From: Deltaproteobacteria bacterium
GTDB lineage: Bacteria; Myxococcota_A; UBA9042; PHBI01
Assembly (NCBI GenBank): GCA_020632715.1
Contig: JACKFA010000004.1
Location: forward strand, 682,001 to 746,000
Length of the DNA: 64,000 bases
Direction of reading: 5' to 3'
Below are positions 1 to 8,852 of the stretch, in pieces; the first letter of the stretch is position 1; each line of letters opens with the position of its first letter. A model generated the notes under the pieces. It was not told the DNA's origin. It was given only the letters and a program-made list of their open reading frames with translations, and did not search any database. The position numbers and the translations under genes were made by a program.

Positions 1-1
1 G

Positions 2-427
2 GTCAAGGGCGGCACGAACCTCGAGGCCGGCCTCGCCGCGGTCGTCGAGTTCTCGCGCCGGCGCGGCATGGTCTTCGTGTTCAGCGACTTCTTCGGTGAC
101 GCCGAGCGCCCCTTCGGGATGATGCGGCAGCTCGTCGGGCGCGGGCAGCAGGTCACCGTCTTCCACGTGCTCGACGGCGACGAGCTCACGCTCCCGTTCG
201 ACGAGATGACCCTCTTCGAGGGCATGGAGTCGAAGGCGCGCCTCCTCGTCGAGCCGCGGCTCGTGCGGAAGGCCTACCTCGCGAAGATGGCCGAGCACCA
301 GGAGGAGATCCGCCGCCGCTGCCTCGAATCGCAGGTCGGCTACCAGCTCGTCGACACGCGCGAGGCCCCCGGCGACATCGTGCTGCGCTTGCTCAAGAGC
401 GGCGGCGCCGACCGGAAGGCGGGCTGA
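2..427 (+). CDS. DUF58 domain protein, C-terminal part (cut by window edge)
   Basis: The frame is open from base 2 to a TGA at 425-427 and begins inside the gene. The visible 141 residues read GGTNLEAGL, then a hydrophobic strand ending FSDFF, then a helical tail. This is the C-terminal pattern of DUF58, a von Willebrand A-like family. DUF58 genes usually sit between a MoxR AAA+ ATPase and Bat-type VWA membrane proteins. That fits here: the next gene starts 3 bases downstream and is BatA-like, so the two form an operon. The role is inferred to be in a MoxR/Bat envelope-stress or complex-assembly module. The upstream moxR gene lies outside the window. Confidence 0.85.
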   Translation, partial: VKGGTNLEAGLAAVVEFSRRRGMVFVFSDFFGDAERPFGMMRQLVGRGQQVTVFHVLDGDELTLPFDEMTLFEGMESKARLLVEPRLVRKAYLAKMAEHQEEIRRRCLESQVGYQLVDTREAPGDIVLRLLKSGGADRKAG

Positions 428-430
428 CCC

Positions 431-2551
431 ATGGAGTTCGGCAACGCGGCCCTCCTCGCGGGCATGGCGCTCGGGGCGATCCCCGTCATCATCCACCTCA
501 TCAACCGGCAGCGCGCGAAGCTGCGGCACTTCGCCGCCATCGAGTTCCTGCTGCTCTCCGACAAGCGCATCGCGCGGCGCCTCAAGCTGAAGCAGCTCCT
601 CGTGCTCGCGCTGCGCGTGCTCCTCCTCGCCGCGCTCGCCTTCGCCCTCGCGAAGCCCTACGTCGCCCCCGACCAGCTCGCCGCGCCCGACGCGAGCGCC
701 CCGGGCGGCGTCGCCATCGTCATCGACGACTCGCTCTCGATGCAGGCCGTCGCCGACGACGGCGAGACCTACCTCGACAAGGCCGTCGCCCGCGCCCGCG
801 AGCTCGTCGACGCCGGCGGCGCGCGCACGAGCTTCGCCATCGTCGCGGCCGGCGCCCCCGCGCGGCTCCTGACGAGCGGCCTCACCTACGACAAGGCCGC
901 CGCCGAGCGCGCCCTCGACCGCGTCACCCCCGGCGCCCGCCGCGCCGACTTCGTGGCCGCGATCACCGAGGCCGGCCGCGCGCTCTCGCAGTCGTCGGAG
1001 CCGCGGCGCCAGCTCGTCCTCATCGGCGACCAGCAGGCCGCCGCGTGGGCCGATCTCGGCGGGCCCTGGACGTTCGTCCCCGTCACGGAGGTCGACGTGG
1101 TCGACGTCCGCGAGGGCAAGCCCGTCGAGAACGCCGCCGTGGAGGACGTCGCCGTGCGGCGCGCCGACGGCGCCGCGCCGGGCGCGCTCGAGGTGGCCGT
1201 GACCGTCGCGAACCACGGCGCCGCCGACCGGCAGGTGAAGCTCGAGGTCGAGCTCGGCGATCGCGTCACGGCCGACCTCGTCGCGGTGCCGGCGGGCGAG
1301 AAGGTCGAGAAGCGCTTCACCATCAACGCCCCGGGCGCCGTGCGCGGCGTCGCGCGCATCGATCCCGACGCGCTCCCGGCCGACGACGCGTTCTTCTTCA
1401 CGGTCGCGCAGAGCCGCGCGCTCAACGTGCTCGTCGTGAACGGCGCCCCGCGCGGGATGCCCTTCCTCGACGAGATCTTCTTCCTGCGCGCAGCGCTCCG
1501 CGTGCCGAACCCGCAGGACATGCCGCTCGCGCCGGTGTTCGCGACGAGCGCCGAGCTCCGGCCCGCGCAGATAGCCCCCATGGACGTCGTGATCCTCGCG
1601 AACGTCGGCGGGCTCACGCAGGAGCAGGACCTCGCGCTCGAGAACTTCGTGCGCGCCGGCGGCGGGCTCTTCATCACCGGCGGCGACGAGCTCACGCCGG
1701 AGAGCGCGCGCAGCTACGGCGCGCTCCTCCCGTACCCGATCCGCGACGTGAAGAACGTCGCCAAGCCCGGCGACCCGAAGTCCGCGCTGTCGGCGCTGAC
1801 GCTCTCGAGCGCCGACTTCGGGCACCCCGTCATGGAGGTGTTCGACGGCGTCGACGACGCGAGCCTCTTCAAGGCGCAGGTGTTCTCCTACGTCCTCGTC
1901 GACCCCGCCGGCCAGGCCGACGCCAAGGTCGTCGCGAGCTACACGGGCGGCGTCCCCGCGATCGTCGAGTCGACGCTCGGCCAGGGGCGCGTGATGCTGC
2001 TCACGACGACCGTCGACCGCGACTGGTCGGACCTCGCCATCCGCTCGAGCTTCGTGCCGCTCGTGCAGCGCGTCTGCCAGTACCTCGGGCACGCGCTCGA
2101 CCGGAAGGGCGGGCTCGGCTACATCGCCGGCGAGAGCGCGCGCGTGCGCGTCCCGCCCGGGACGGGGCCGCTGCGGCTCCTGCGCCCCGACGGCGGCACG
2201 GTCGACTACGAGCAGAGCGCGAGCGACGGCGACGCGCTCTTCCTCGACAACCTCGACATGCCCGGCCAGTACACGCTCGAGCGCGCCGGCGACAAGAAGG
2301 CGGTGACCCCCATCGCCGTCAACGCCGACCGCCGCGAGAGCGACTTCCAGCCCGTCGCGAGCGAGCTCGTCGCGCAGACGAAGGCGGCGCTGACGCGGGA
2401 CAACGGGATCCTCCCCGAGCTCGACCCGGCCGAGCCCGCGCTCGTGGCGTCGGGCGTCGGCGCCGAGGGGCGCACGCTCCTCTGGCCGTACATCCTCGCG
2501 GCGCTGTTCCTGCTCTTCGGCGCCGAGGCGTGGCTCGTCGTCAAGTCGTGA
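431..2551 (+). CDS. BatA-like membrane protein with VWA domain
   Basis: The 706-residue protein opens with the Bat N-terminal double-transmembrane domain: a hydrophobic segment at about residues 5-24, a basic stretch containing HLINRQRAKLRHF, and a second segment at about 55-75. A VWA domain follows with the MIDAS motif DDSLS at residues 99-103, which would bind a divalent metal. The middle resembles a glutamine-amidotransferase-like fold (VVILANVGG, then GGGLFITGGDE). A final membrane segment lies near residues 685-703. The bulk therefore faces the periplasm between membrane anchors. It starts 3 bases after the DUF58 stop and is probably co-transcribed. The family is associated with aerotolerance (Bat) systems, but its exact role here is unknown. 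Confidence 0.85.
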   Translation: MEFGNAALLAGMALGAIPVIIHLINRQRAKLRHFAAIEFLLLSDKRIARRLKLKQLLVLALRVLLLAALAFALAKPYVAPDQLAAPDASAPGGVAIVIDDSLSMQAVADDGETYLDKAVARARELVDAGGARTSFAIVAAGAPARLLTSGLTYDKAAAERALDRVTPGARRADFVAAITEAGRALSQSSEPRRQLVLIGDQQAAAWADLGGPWTFVPVTEVDVVDVREGKPVENAAVEDVAVRRADGAAPGALEVAVTVANHGAADRQVKLEVELGDRVTADLVAVPAGEKVEKRFTINAPGAVRGVARIDPDALPADDAFFFTVAQSRALNVLVVNGAPRGMPFLDEIFFLRAALRVPNPQDMPLAPVFATSAELRPAQIAPMDVVILANVGGLTQEQDLALENFVRAGGGLFITGGDELTPESARSYGALLPYPIRDVKNVAKPGDPKSALSALTLSSADFGHPVMEVFDGVDDASLFKAQVFSYVLVDPAGQADAKVVASYTGGVPAIVESTLGQGRVMLLTTTVDRDWSDLAIRSSFVPLVQRVCQYLGHALDRKGGLGYIAGESARVRVPPGTGPLRLLRPDGGTVDYEQSASDGDALFLDNLDMPGQYTLERAGDKKAVTPIAVNADRRESDFQPVASELVAQTKAALTRDNGILPELDPAEPALVASGVGAEGRTLLWPYILAALFLLFGAEAWLVVKS

Positions 2552-2557
2552 CGCGGG

Positions 2558-2578
2558 CCATGACGCGGTGCGTCATGG
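2558..2578. terminator. Stem-loop between convergent genes
   Basis: CCATGACGC and GCGTCATGG form a perfect 9-bp stem around a GGT loop, in the 30 bases between the BatA-like stop and the convergent diguanylate cyclase stop. There is no T-run, so this is a candidate bidirectional terminator or mRNA-end stabiliser rather than a classic intrinsic terminator. Confidence 0.5.
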
Positions 2579-2581
2579 TCG

Positions 2582-3445
2582 TCACGGCGCCGCGTCCGGG
2601 GTCGGCGTCGGGCGCGTGCGGAGCGCCGGGACGCGGCGCGTGGCGGCCTCGCGGCGCTCGGTGCGCGCGGTGCGCGGGCGCTGGCTGCGCTTCTCGCCGG
2701 CCTCCTCCTCGGGGCAGAAGACGGCCTGGATGAGGCCCGCGCCGCGGCGCTTGGCGGCGTACATGGCGTTGTCGGCGGCGGCGGTGAGGGCGAAGGCGGT
2801 GACGTCGGGCGAGTTGCTGACGGCGACGCCGATGCTCGCGTTGACGTGGAGCGCCATGCCCTCCCAGGCGATGGCGACGGCGATGGTGTCGCGGACGCGG
2901 GCCGCGAGGCGCTCGGCGTCCTCGAAGGAGACGCCGGACACGACGACGGCGAACTCGTCGCCGCCGAGGCGGCTCGCGAGGCCGGCGTTGCCGACGATGC
3001 GGGAGAGGCGCGTGGCGACCGCGCGGAGGACGGCGTCGCCCGCGGCGTGGCCGAAGGTGTCGTTGATGGGCTTGAAGCCGTCGAGGTCGATCATGAGCAC
3101 GGCGACGCGGTCGCCGGCGATGGTGGAGACGGCGAGCGCGTCCTCGAGGTCGTCCTCGAAGCGGGCGCGGTTCGCGAGCCCCGTGAGCGGGTCGGTGACG
3201 GCGAGGTCGAGGAGCTCCGTCTGGCGGCGCTCGAGCTCGGCGTGGGCGCGGGCGAGGTCGGCGTTGACCTTCTCGAGGGTGGCGACCGAGGAGGCCATCG
3301 TGCCGAGCCTGCGGGCGAGGCCGTTCAGGCGCTCGAGCACCTGCTCCATCGGGTCCTCGGCGCGGCACGGCGCGAGCTGGACCGGCCCGGTCGCGACCGA
3401 CTCGAACCACGCAAGGATCTCCCTGAGACGATGGTCTCCAGGCAT
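2582..3445 (-). CDS. Diguanylate cyclase (GGDEF domain)
   Basis: The 287-residue protein has a coiled-coil-like helix at about residues 33-80 and a GGDEF domain from about 84 to 250. The signature GGDEF is intact at residues 161-165, and the substrate region contains DLDGFKPIND. It should condense two GTP to cyclic di-GMP in the cytoplasm. The inhibitory RxxD site expected five residues before GGDEF reads GNAG, so product inhibition at the I-site is probably lost. No transmembrane or recognised sensor domain is visible. The start is the ATG at 3445, preceded by GGGGGAG. An upstream ATG at 3556 would add an unlikely Cys/Arg-rich leader. The C-terminal tail is Arg/Thr-rich. Confidence 0.92.
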   Translation of the reverse strand: MPGDHRLREILAWFESVATGPVQLAPCRAEDPMEQVLERLNGLARRLGTMASSVATLEKVNADLARAHAELERRQTELLDLAVTDPLTGLANRARFEDDLEDALAVSTIAGDRVAVLMIDLDGFKPINDTFGHAAGDAVLRAVATRLSRIVGNAGLASRLGGDEFAVVVSGVSFEDAERLAARVRDTIAVAIAWEGMALHVNASIGVAVSNSPDVTAFALTAAADNAMYAAKRRGAGLIQAVFCPEEEAGEKRSQRPRTARTERREAATRRVPALRTRPTPTPDAAP

Positions 3446-3638
3446 CGCGTACACTCCCCCGCAAGGCCGCCCGCAAGACGGCCGTGTACCCCAAGAGCGC
3501 GGGAGCTCCCGAGCGGCGCTGGCTTTTCGCTGCTCTACCCCCGACAAGGGATGCAACGGGAGCGCCCGGGGGAGACATAAACGAGCCTCGGACTTTTTTG
3601 CGACCGAATTGTAATCGATTGATCACGGACGGTTACGT

Positions 3639-5132
3639 TCAGGGGCCGCCCGGCAGGTCGAGCCGCCGCACGTGCACGCCGAGGGACGGCCGCGTCGGCG
3701 CCGGGCTCACTCCGCGCGCGTAGCTCACCCAGAGCGCCGCCGCGCGCCCGAGGATCCCGATGCTGAGCGCTTGACCGCCGCGCACGCGCGCCGCCCCGCC
3801 GACCAATGTCTCGACGACCGCGCCCGCGCCGAGGTCCTCGGCGTCGCTCATCACGTACCAGCCGGGGCACTCGGCGCGCCCGGCGGTGCCGCAGCCGGGG
3901 ACCTCGTAGCGGACGGTGCCGCCGCCGACCGCGTGCTCCTCGAGCGCGTCGACGTCGCCCGTCAGCGTGTCGTGCGCGCTCCCCCAGACCCCCTCCGCGA
4001 CGCCCCCCGCCGCGAGCCCGACGCGGTAGGTGACGTAGGTCCCGCCGAGGCGGAGCGCGGCGTCGTCGGCCTCCCGCACGAGCATCATGACGCCGGGGAA
4101 CGGCGGGGTGTCGTCCGCCGACGCGCCTTGGGTGCGGGTGAGGACGATGAAGCCGCCCTTCGCGGCGAAGTGGCCGTACCAGTGCGTGTCGACGGCCTCC
4201 TCGCCGCCGTCCTCGTCGCCGAGCCGGACCGCCATCTCGACCTTGCCGTCGTCGTGCGCGTCGAGGCACTTCGCGGTGCTCGTGAGCGTGAGCTCGGCGC
4301 CGTCGCTCGTCGTGAGGGTCGCGCGGCAGCGCGGCTCGTCGTCGCGGAGCTCGAGGGTGCCGACGTAGCCGCGGAGCGCGGTGCCGCCGGAGCCGTCGAG
4401 CCCGATGACGCGGTAGCGGCCGTCGTCCGCCCAGTTGCGCGGGAACCCCTTCTTCGCCGGCATCAGCACGACGAGCTGGGCGAGGTCGCGCGCGCCGAGG
4501 ACGAGGATCTCGCCGCCGTCCGCGAGCTGCCCGTAGAGGTGCCGCAGCTCGCCCGCGTCGGCGCCGTGGAGCTCGGCCGCGCCGTCGGCGCCGACGCACC
4601 AGGAGCCCGCCATGCCGTCGAGCTCGGCGCCGTCGGAGGCCTGGAGGATCTTGTCCCGCTCGACCCGCCACGTGCCGTTCTTGTCGAGCGTGACGTGGCC
4701 GCGTGAGGTGCGCGTGGCGCCGTCGGCGATGGTCGTGCTCGTGAAGAACCACTTGCCCTTGTACGCCTCGGCGTGGGGCAACGGGGCGGCGACGCAGCGG
4801 TGACCGGCGTCACAGGTCCAGGCCTCGCACGGCGCGAGCCCGCCGGCGCAGTCGGTGGCGACGACGCAGTCCCCATCGGGCACGGCGGTGTCTCGCGTGT
4901 CGGCGACCGCGGTGTCGTCGGGCGCGGCGCCGTCGCGGGTGTCGGCGGCGTCGGGGGCGGCGCCGTCGTCGGGCGCGTCGGTGGCGTCCCTGGCGGTGTC
5001 GTCGCTGCCGTCGGCCACGGTGGTGGCGTCGAGGCCGCCCGCGAGCGGGCGGTCGGCGGCGATGCAGCCCCAGAGGAGCAGCGTCGCGAGACACGGGATC
5101 AGGGTCGCCCAGGCTGGCGGGCGCGGATTCAC
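3639..5132 (-). CDS. Secreted lipoprotein, paralogue A of a tandem pair
   Basis: The 497-residue protein has a lipoprotein signal ending LLWGC, with the lipidated Cys at 23. A low-complexity Asp/Ala/Thr linker follows to about residue 85 (DATDAPDDGA, AADTRD). Next is a short Cys-rich segment (DCAGGLAPCEAWTC, HRC) and a roughly 370-residue domain I do not recognise. The whole mature part aligns with the next upstream gene (5193-6728). Shared blocks include KWFFTSTTIADG, YGQLADG, LGARDLAQL, TLTGDVD and the end RPSLGVHVRRL. The two are tandem duplicates 60 bases apart on the same strand. It is probably anchored to the outer membrane with the globular domain exposed. No catalytic motif was identified. 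Confidence 0.85.
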   Translation of the reverse strand: MNPRPPAWATLIPCLATLLLWGCIAADRPLAGGLDATTVADGSDDTARDATDAPDDGAAPDAADTRDGAAPDDTAVADTRDTAVPDGDCVVATDCAGGLAPCEAWTCDAGHRCVAAPLPHAEAYKGKWFFTSTTIADGATRTSRGHVTLDKNGTWRVERDKILQASDGAELDGMAGSWCVGADGAAELHGADAGELRHLYGQLADGGEILVLGARDLAQLVVLMPAKKGFPRNWADDGRYRVIGLDGSGGTALRGYVGTLELRDDEPRCRATLTTSDGAELTLTSTAKCLDAHDDGKVEMAVRLGDEDGGEEAVDTHWYGHFAAKGGFIVLTRTQGASADDTPPFPGVMMLVREADDAALRLGGTYVTYRVGLAAGGVAEGVWGSAHDTLTGDVDALEEHAVGGGTVRYEVPGCGTAGRAECPGWYVMSDAEDLGAGAVVETLVGGAARVRGGQALSIGILGRAAALWVSYARGVSPAPTRPSLGVHVRRLDLPGGP

Positions 5133-5192
5133 CCGCCCAGCATGCGCGATCCTCGGGCGCCGCGCCAGGGGCGGGCCCCAGGGCGCTCTCGA

Positions 5193-6728
5193 TCAGAGGC
5201 CCGGCGTCTCGAGGCGCCGCACGTGCACGCCGAGCGATGGGCGCGCAGGCGCGTCGCCCGAGTTGGCGTCGTGCGCGATGCTCACCCAGAGCGGCGCCGC
5301 GCGGCCGATGATGGGCGGGCTGAGCGCCTGCCCCGCGCGCTTCCGGCCGCTCGGGCCCAGGATGGTCTCGAGCACGACCCCGGCGTCGTCGTTCGCGTTG
5401 CGGCCGGTCACCGTGTAGAAGCCGGGGCAGTCGTCGCCGACCCCGAAGACGCTGCAGCCCACGGAGGACGCGCCGACCTGGCCGCCGAGCGTGTCGCGCT
5501 CGGAGAAGCCCTCGATGTCGCCGGTCAGCGTGTAGTCGACCGTGCCCCAGACCCCCTCGACGTCGCCGTTCACGCGCCGCCCGAGGCGGTAGGTCGCGTA
5601 CCGGCCGTTGAAGCCGAGCTGCGTCGCGCCGGTCTCGCGAACGAGCAGCACGAGGCTCGGGAGCGGCGTCGCGTCCTCGTTCGTGTCGCTGGTCTGGTTC
5701 AAGACGAGGAGGTCGCCGGCGGCGGCGAAGTAGCCGAACCAGGTCGAGGTCGCCGCGACCTGGGCGCGATCATCGGTGCCGACCTCGGCCTGGAGCGAGA
5801 CGCGGCCGTCGTTCTGGACGCTCAGGCAGGCGCCGCGGCTCGAGACGGTGAGCGTCTGACCGTCGCTCGTGTCGAGCGTCCCGGAGCAGCTGCCGCTGCC
5901 CTCGTCGGTGAGGATCACCCAGCCCGCGACGCTCTGGAGCGCGCCCGTCAGCGTGGCGCGGAGGCCGATGAAGCGGTAGCGGTGGGCGTCCTCGGCCCAG
6001 GCGGTCGGCAGCGACTTGCCGGTCCGCACCATGAGCGCGAGCTGGGCCTCGTCGCGGGCGCCGAGCGCGATGACGCGGTCGCCGTCGGCGAGCTGGCCCG
6101 TGAGTTCGCGCACGTCGCCAGCGCCAGCGGCGTGGAGCTCCACGGCGCCGGTCGGCGACGCGCACCACGTGCCCGACATCGGGTTCGGTGGGGTGGCGTC
6201 CGACGAGGCGAGGAAGCCCTCGTTCTCGAAGGTCCACGAGCCCGCCGCCCCGAGGTTCAAGCGCCCGCGGACCGCGCGCACGCCGCCGTCCGTGACGGTC
6301 ATGCTCGTGAAGAACCACTGATCCGCGTAGCCAGCCGGCGTCGTGTACGCGACCCGCTCGCAGCGGTGGCTCGTGCAGGCCCACGCCTCGCAGGCGGCGA
6401 GCGCGCCGTCGCAGTCCGCGGCCTCGTCGCACTCGAAGACCGTCGTGGCGTCGCCGCCGTCGACCGGGCCGGTCGCGTCGGCGGCGTCGACCGCGTCACG
6501 CGCGTCGGTCGCGTCCACCGCGTCGCGCGCGTCGGCGGTGTCGTCGGGCGCGGTCGCGTCGCCCGCGGAGGTCGCGTCGACGACCGCGGTGTCGCCGAGC
6601 TCCCCGGTGTCCGCGACGGCCCCGGTGTCCGCGTCGCCCGCGCCCGTCGCCCGCTGGCGCTCGGACGCGATGCAGCCCGCCGCAGCGGCCGCCGCGAGCG
6701 CCAGGATCCCCAATCGAAGCGCGTTCAT
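5193..6728 (-). CDS. Secreted lipoprotein, paralogue B of a tandem pair
   Basis: The 511-residue protein starts with a short signal ending AAAGC (Cys 19). A linker to about residue 100 is built from DAVDATDARDAVDAADATG-type repeats. A Cys-containing segment (CDGALAACEAWACTSHRC) leads into a large unrecognised domain homologous end to end to the neighbour at 3639-5132. Both copies carry WFFTS, GQLADGD, LGARDEAQL, GVWG..TLTGDI and RPSLGVHVRRLE. The stop of the PHP-domain lipoprotein lies only 27 bases upstream, so the three lipoproteins probably share a transcript. Function is unknown. The doubled gene suggests either dosage or diversification of a surface protein. Confidence 0.85.
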   Translation of the reverse strand: MNALRLGILALAAAAAAGCIASERQRATGAGDADTGAVADTGELGDTAVVDATSAGDATAPDDTADARDAVDATDARDAVDAADATGPVDGGDATTVFECDEAADCDGALAACEAWACTSHRCERVAYTTPAGYADQWFFTSMTVTDGGVRAVRGRLNLGAAGSWTFENEGFLASSDATPPNPMSGTWCASPTGAVELHAAGAGDVRELTGQLADGDRVIALGARDEAQLALMVRTGKSLPTAWAEDAHRYRFIGLRATLTGALQSVAGWVILTDEGSGSCSGTLDTSDGQTLTVSSRGACLSVQNDGRVSLQAEVGTDDRAQVAATSTWFGYFAAAGDLLVLNQTSDTNEDATPLPSLVLLVRETGATQLGFNGRYATYRLGRRVNGDVEGVWGTVDYTLTGDIEGFSERDTLGGQVGASSVGCSVFGVGDDCPGFYTVTGRNANDDAGVVLETILGPSGRKRAGQALSPPIIGRAAPLWVSIAHDANSGDAPARPSLGVHVRRLETPGL

Positions 6729-6755
6729 CGATACACCCTGCGCGATCGGCGCGCT

Positions 6756-8405
6756 CTATTCCAGTCGAATCGCGTTGGTCTCGACCCACCGGAACGACGC
6801 CTCGTCGAGCGTGCTGCCCGCGTCGAGCGCGGGCGCCAGGTGCTTCGGCACGACCGTCACCTCGACGTGGTAGCTCCCGACCTCGGTGACCGCGACCGAG
6901 CGCCACGTGGCCGGCCCGGTGAACTGCAGGACCTGCGTCGTCTCGCCGCCCGCGACCGTGCGCCAGAGCGTCGTCGTCAGCTCGGCCGGCGCGCCGTCCG
7001 TCCAGCTCGCGAGCCGCCCGGGGACCGGCGCGTCGGGGCTCCGCACCCAGAGGGTCGCGCCCGCGGCGGCCGGGAGGGTCTCACCCATGTCGTGGACCAC
7101 GGCGTCGCCGCCGTCCTCGCCGGGCGTCTCCGCGAGGAAGGCGACGCCGGGCGCGTCGCCGAGGACCCCGAAGATCACGTTCACGCGGCCCGCGCGGAAG
7201 GCGGCCTCGACCCCCGCGAGCTGGTCGGTGCCGGGCGCGATCCACACGCGGTTGGCGACCCAGCGGAAGACGCGCGCGTAGGCGTCGATGCGCTCGCCGT
7301 CGGTCAGGTGGAGGTTGCCGCCGACCTTCAGGGCGTCGACCAGGTTGGGGTAGCTCTCGGCGAGGCTGTCGCAGGCGTCGGTGTCGGCGCAGAGCGCGGG
7401 CAGGAGCACGTTCTCGTGCACGTCGCTCCCGGCGAACGCGGTGATGGGGCGGCTCGCGCTCACCGTGCGCCACTTCGTGAGGGCGGCGTCGGGGTAGGTG
7501 CCGAGCATGGCGAGCGCGGCGAGGTCGGCGTCGGGCGGGGCGCTCTGGCCGAGGAAGGGCTCGAGCAGGAAGAGGGCGGCGCCGATGTCGGTGCCGAGGA
7601 CGGTGTTGAAGTTCGCGTGGAAGTTGTAGAGCTCCATCGCGTCGGCCGGGCTCGTGATGATGGTGGCCGCGTCGAGCTCGGTCTGCTCGGAGTGGGCGAC
7701 GGTGAGCATGCCGCCGACGCCGTGGATGTCGTCGGCCGCGGCCTGGATGTCGGCGGCGGCGGTCTCGGTGAGCATGTCGGTGCCGTAGTGCGCGGGGTCG
7801 CTGAGGTGGCGGCGGAGGCCGATGCCCATCGTGTGGGTGCCCTCGAAGCCGGGGACGAGGACGACGGTGCCGTCGGGGCCGCCCTGACCGGCCGGGCAGT
7901 GGAAGTGGATCCCCCAGGCGTTCCCGTCGTCGTCGCGGAGGAGCGCGTCGCCGGTCTCGGGCTCGGCGTAGAGGAGGTCCTCGAAGGCCTGCTCGCGCAT
8001 GTGGGCGGGGTGGTCGGTCATGAAGGCGACGCCGATGTGCTCGGCGCAGAGGGCGGCCTTCATGCGGCGGACGCAGGTCCAGTTGGGCTTGCCGTCCTCG
8101 TCGAGGCCCATCTCGTCGCAGCCGTCGTGGCTGAAGGCCGAGTGGAGGTGCACGATGGTGCGGACCTCGGTGTAGCCGCGCTCCTCGAGGGTGAGGGGGT
8201 GGGGCGGCTCGGGCTCGGCGGTGTCGGCGGCGATGGTGTCGGCGGCGACCGCGGTGTCGGCGTCGTCGTCGGCCGTGGTCGTGTCCGCGTCCGGCGCGGT
8301 CGTGGCGGTGTCGGCCGACCCGCCGCCGTCCGAGGAGCACGCGCTGAGCGCGACGAGCGAGGCGAAGCAGAAGGCGAGGGCGAGCGGGGCGTGGCGGCGG
8401 TTCAT
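6756..8405 (-). CDS. Exported PHP-domain-like metallohydrolase lipoprotein
   Basis: The 549-residue protein has a lipobox ending ALSAC (Cys 23) and an Asp/Thr/Ala linker to about residue 65. The catalytic-looking domain then starts with HLHSAFSHDG at 86-95, the first metal-binding motif of the PHP (polymerase and histidinol phosphatase) superfamily. Later metal-ligand candidates include MTDHPAHM, VAHSEQ and GSDVHEN. PHP proteins bind two or three metals and cleave phosphoester or related bonds. Most known members are cytoplasmic, so a lipid-anchored version is unusual. The C-terminal about 120 residues form a beta-rich extension. It lies upstream of the two paralogous lipoproteins in the same orientation. 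The substrate cannot be told from sequence. Confidence 0.8.
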   Translation of the reverse strand: MNRRHAPLALAFCFASLVALSACSSDGGGSADTATTAPDADTTTADDDADTAVAADTIAADTAEPEPPHPLTLEERGYTEVRTIVHLHSAFSHDGCDEMGLDEDGKPNWTCVRRMKAALCAEHIGVAFMTDHPAHMREQAFEDLLYAEPETGDALLRDDDGNAWGIHFHCPAGQGGPDGTVVLVPGFEGTHTMGIGLRRHLSDPAHYGTDMLTETAAADIQAAADDIHGVGGMLTVAHSEQTELDAATIITSPADAMELYNFHANFNTVLGTDIGAALFLLEPFLGQSAPPDADLAALAMLGTYPDAALTKWRTVSASRPITAFAGSDVHENVLLPALCADTDACDSLAESYPNLVDALKVGGNLHLTDGERIDAYARVFRWVANRVWIAPGTDQLAGVEAAFRAGRVNVIFGVLGDAPGVAFLAETPGEDGGDAVVHDMGETLPAAAGATLWVRSPDAPVPGRLASWTDGAPAELTTTLWRTVAGGETTQVLQFTGPATWRSVAVTEVGSYHVEVTVVPKHLAPALDAGSTLDEASFRWVETNAIRLE

Positions 8406-8505
8406 GGCCGCGCAGCATAGGCGGCGCCCGGGGCCATGGAAAGCACAACCTGGCGTGGCGGGGCCGGCACCTCGCGCCGTGGGCCGCGAGGCCTACGATG
8501 CGGTC

Positions 8506-8680
8506 GTGCAGAGCGTCATCGTCATCCACGGCGCCGGGGAGCCGCGCACGCGCGAGGGGCGGGTGTACTGGGAGCCCATGCTCGGCGACGCGCTCGGCGC
8601 GGGCTTCGACGTGCGCGCGCCGCGGATGCCGGAGCCGGACGATCCCCACCACGACGCGTGGGCGGGCGTCGCGCGCGGTA
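8506..8680 (+). pseudogene. Alpha/beta hydrolase N-terminal fragment (YdeN/RBBP9-like)
   Basis: From a GTG at 8506 the frame reads VIVIHGAGEPR, then YWEPMLGDALG, VRAPRMPEPDDP and AWAGVAR. This is the first about 58 residues of a small serine hydrolase of the alpha/beta-fold family, whose normal length is near 190. At about 8668-8680 similarity stops abruptly and the sequence becomes the reverse complement of a Ser/Thr kinase gene. No nucleophile Ser or catalytic His remains. The break falls in the short GC-repeat GTCGCGCGCGGTAG. The gene is therefore a dead fragment or one side of a chimeric assembly join. Confidence 0.7.
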
Positions 8681-8851
8681 GGTGGTCCCCACGGCGCCGT
8701 GGCCGAGCTGCGCGAGCAGCGTGTAGCGACCGTCGAGGCGCGGGTCGTGGCCGCACGTCGGGCACAGGAGCGCGGGGTCGGCCACGGGTCCGGCGCAGCG
8801 CGCGCAGAGCGCGGCGGCGGCGAGAAGGGCCTGCGGGGCGCGCTCGGGCAC
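8669..8851 (-). pseudogene. Truncated Ser/Thr kinase, N-terminal 61 residues only
   Basis: A GTG at 8851 begins a protein with the same zinc-ribbon and kinase start as the intact gene just upstream (8853-10355): CARC and CPTC pairs, then DPRLDGRYTLL and LGHGAVGTTYRAR. Its start codon is 1 base after the upstream stop, so it was the second gene of a translationally coupled kinase pair. It breaks off after TTYRAR, before the catalytic Lys, where the sequence switches to an opposite-strand hydrolase fragment. The frame continues to 8522 only as antisense of that fragment. The product would have no kinase activity. Confidence 0.75.
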
Positions 8852-8852
8852 G

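Noticed and set aside
4773..8420. A 1215-codon open frame on the plus strand
   Set aside because: It lies opposite three lipoprotein genes with clear signals; it is Arg/Gly/Ala/Val-rich and has no domain. It is a GC-bias shadow.
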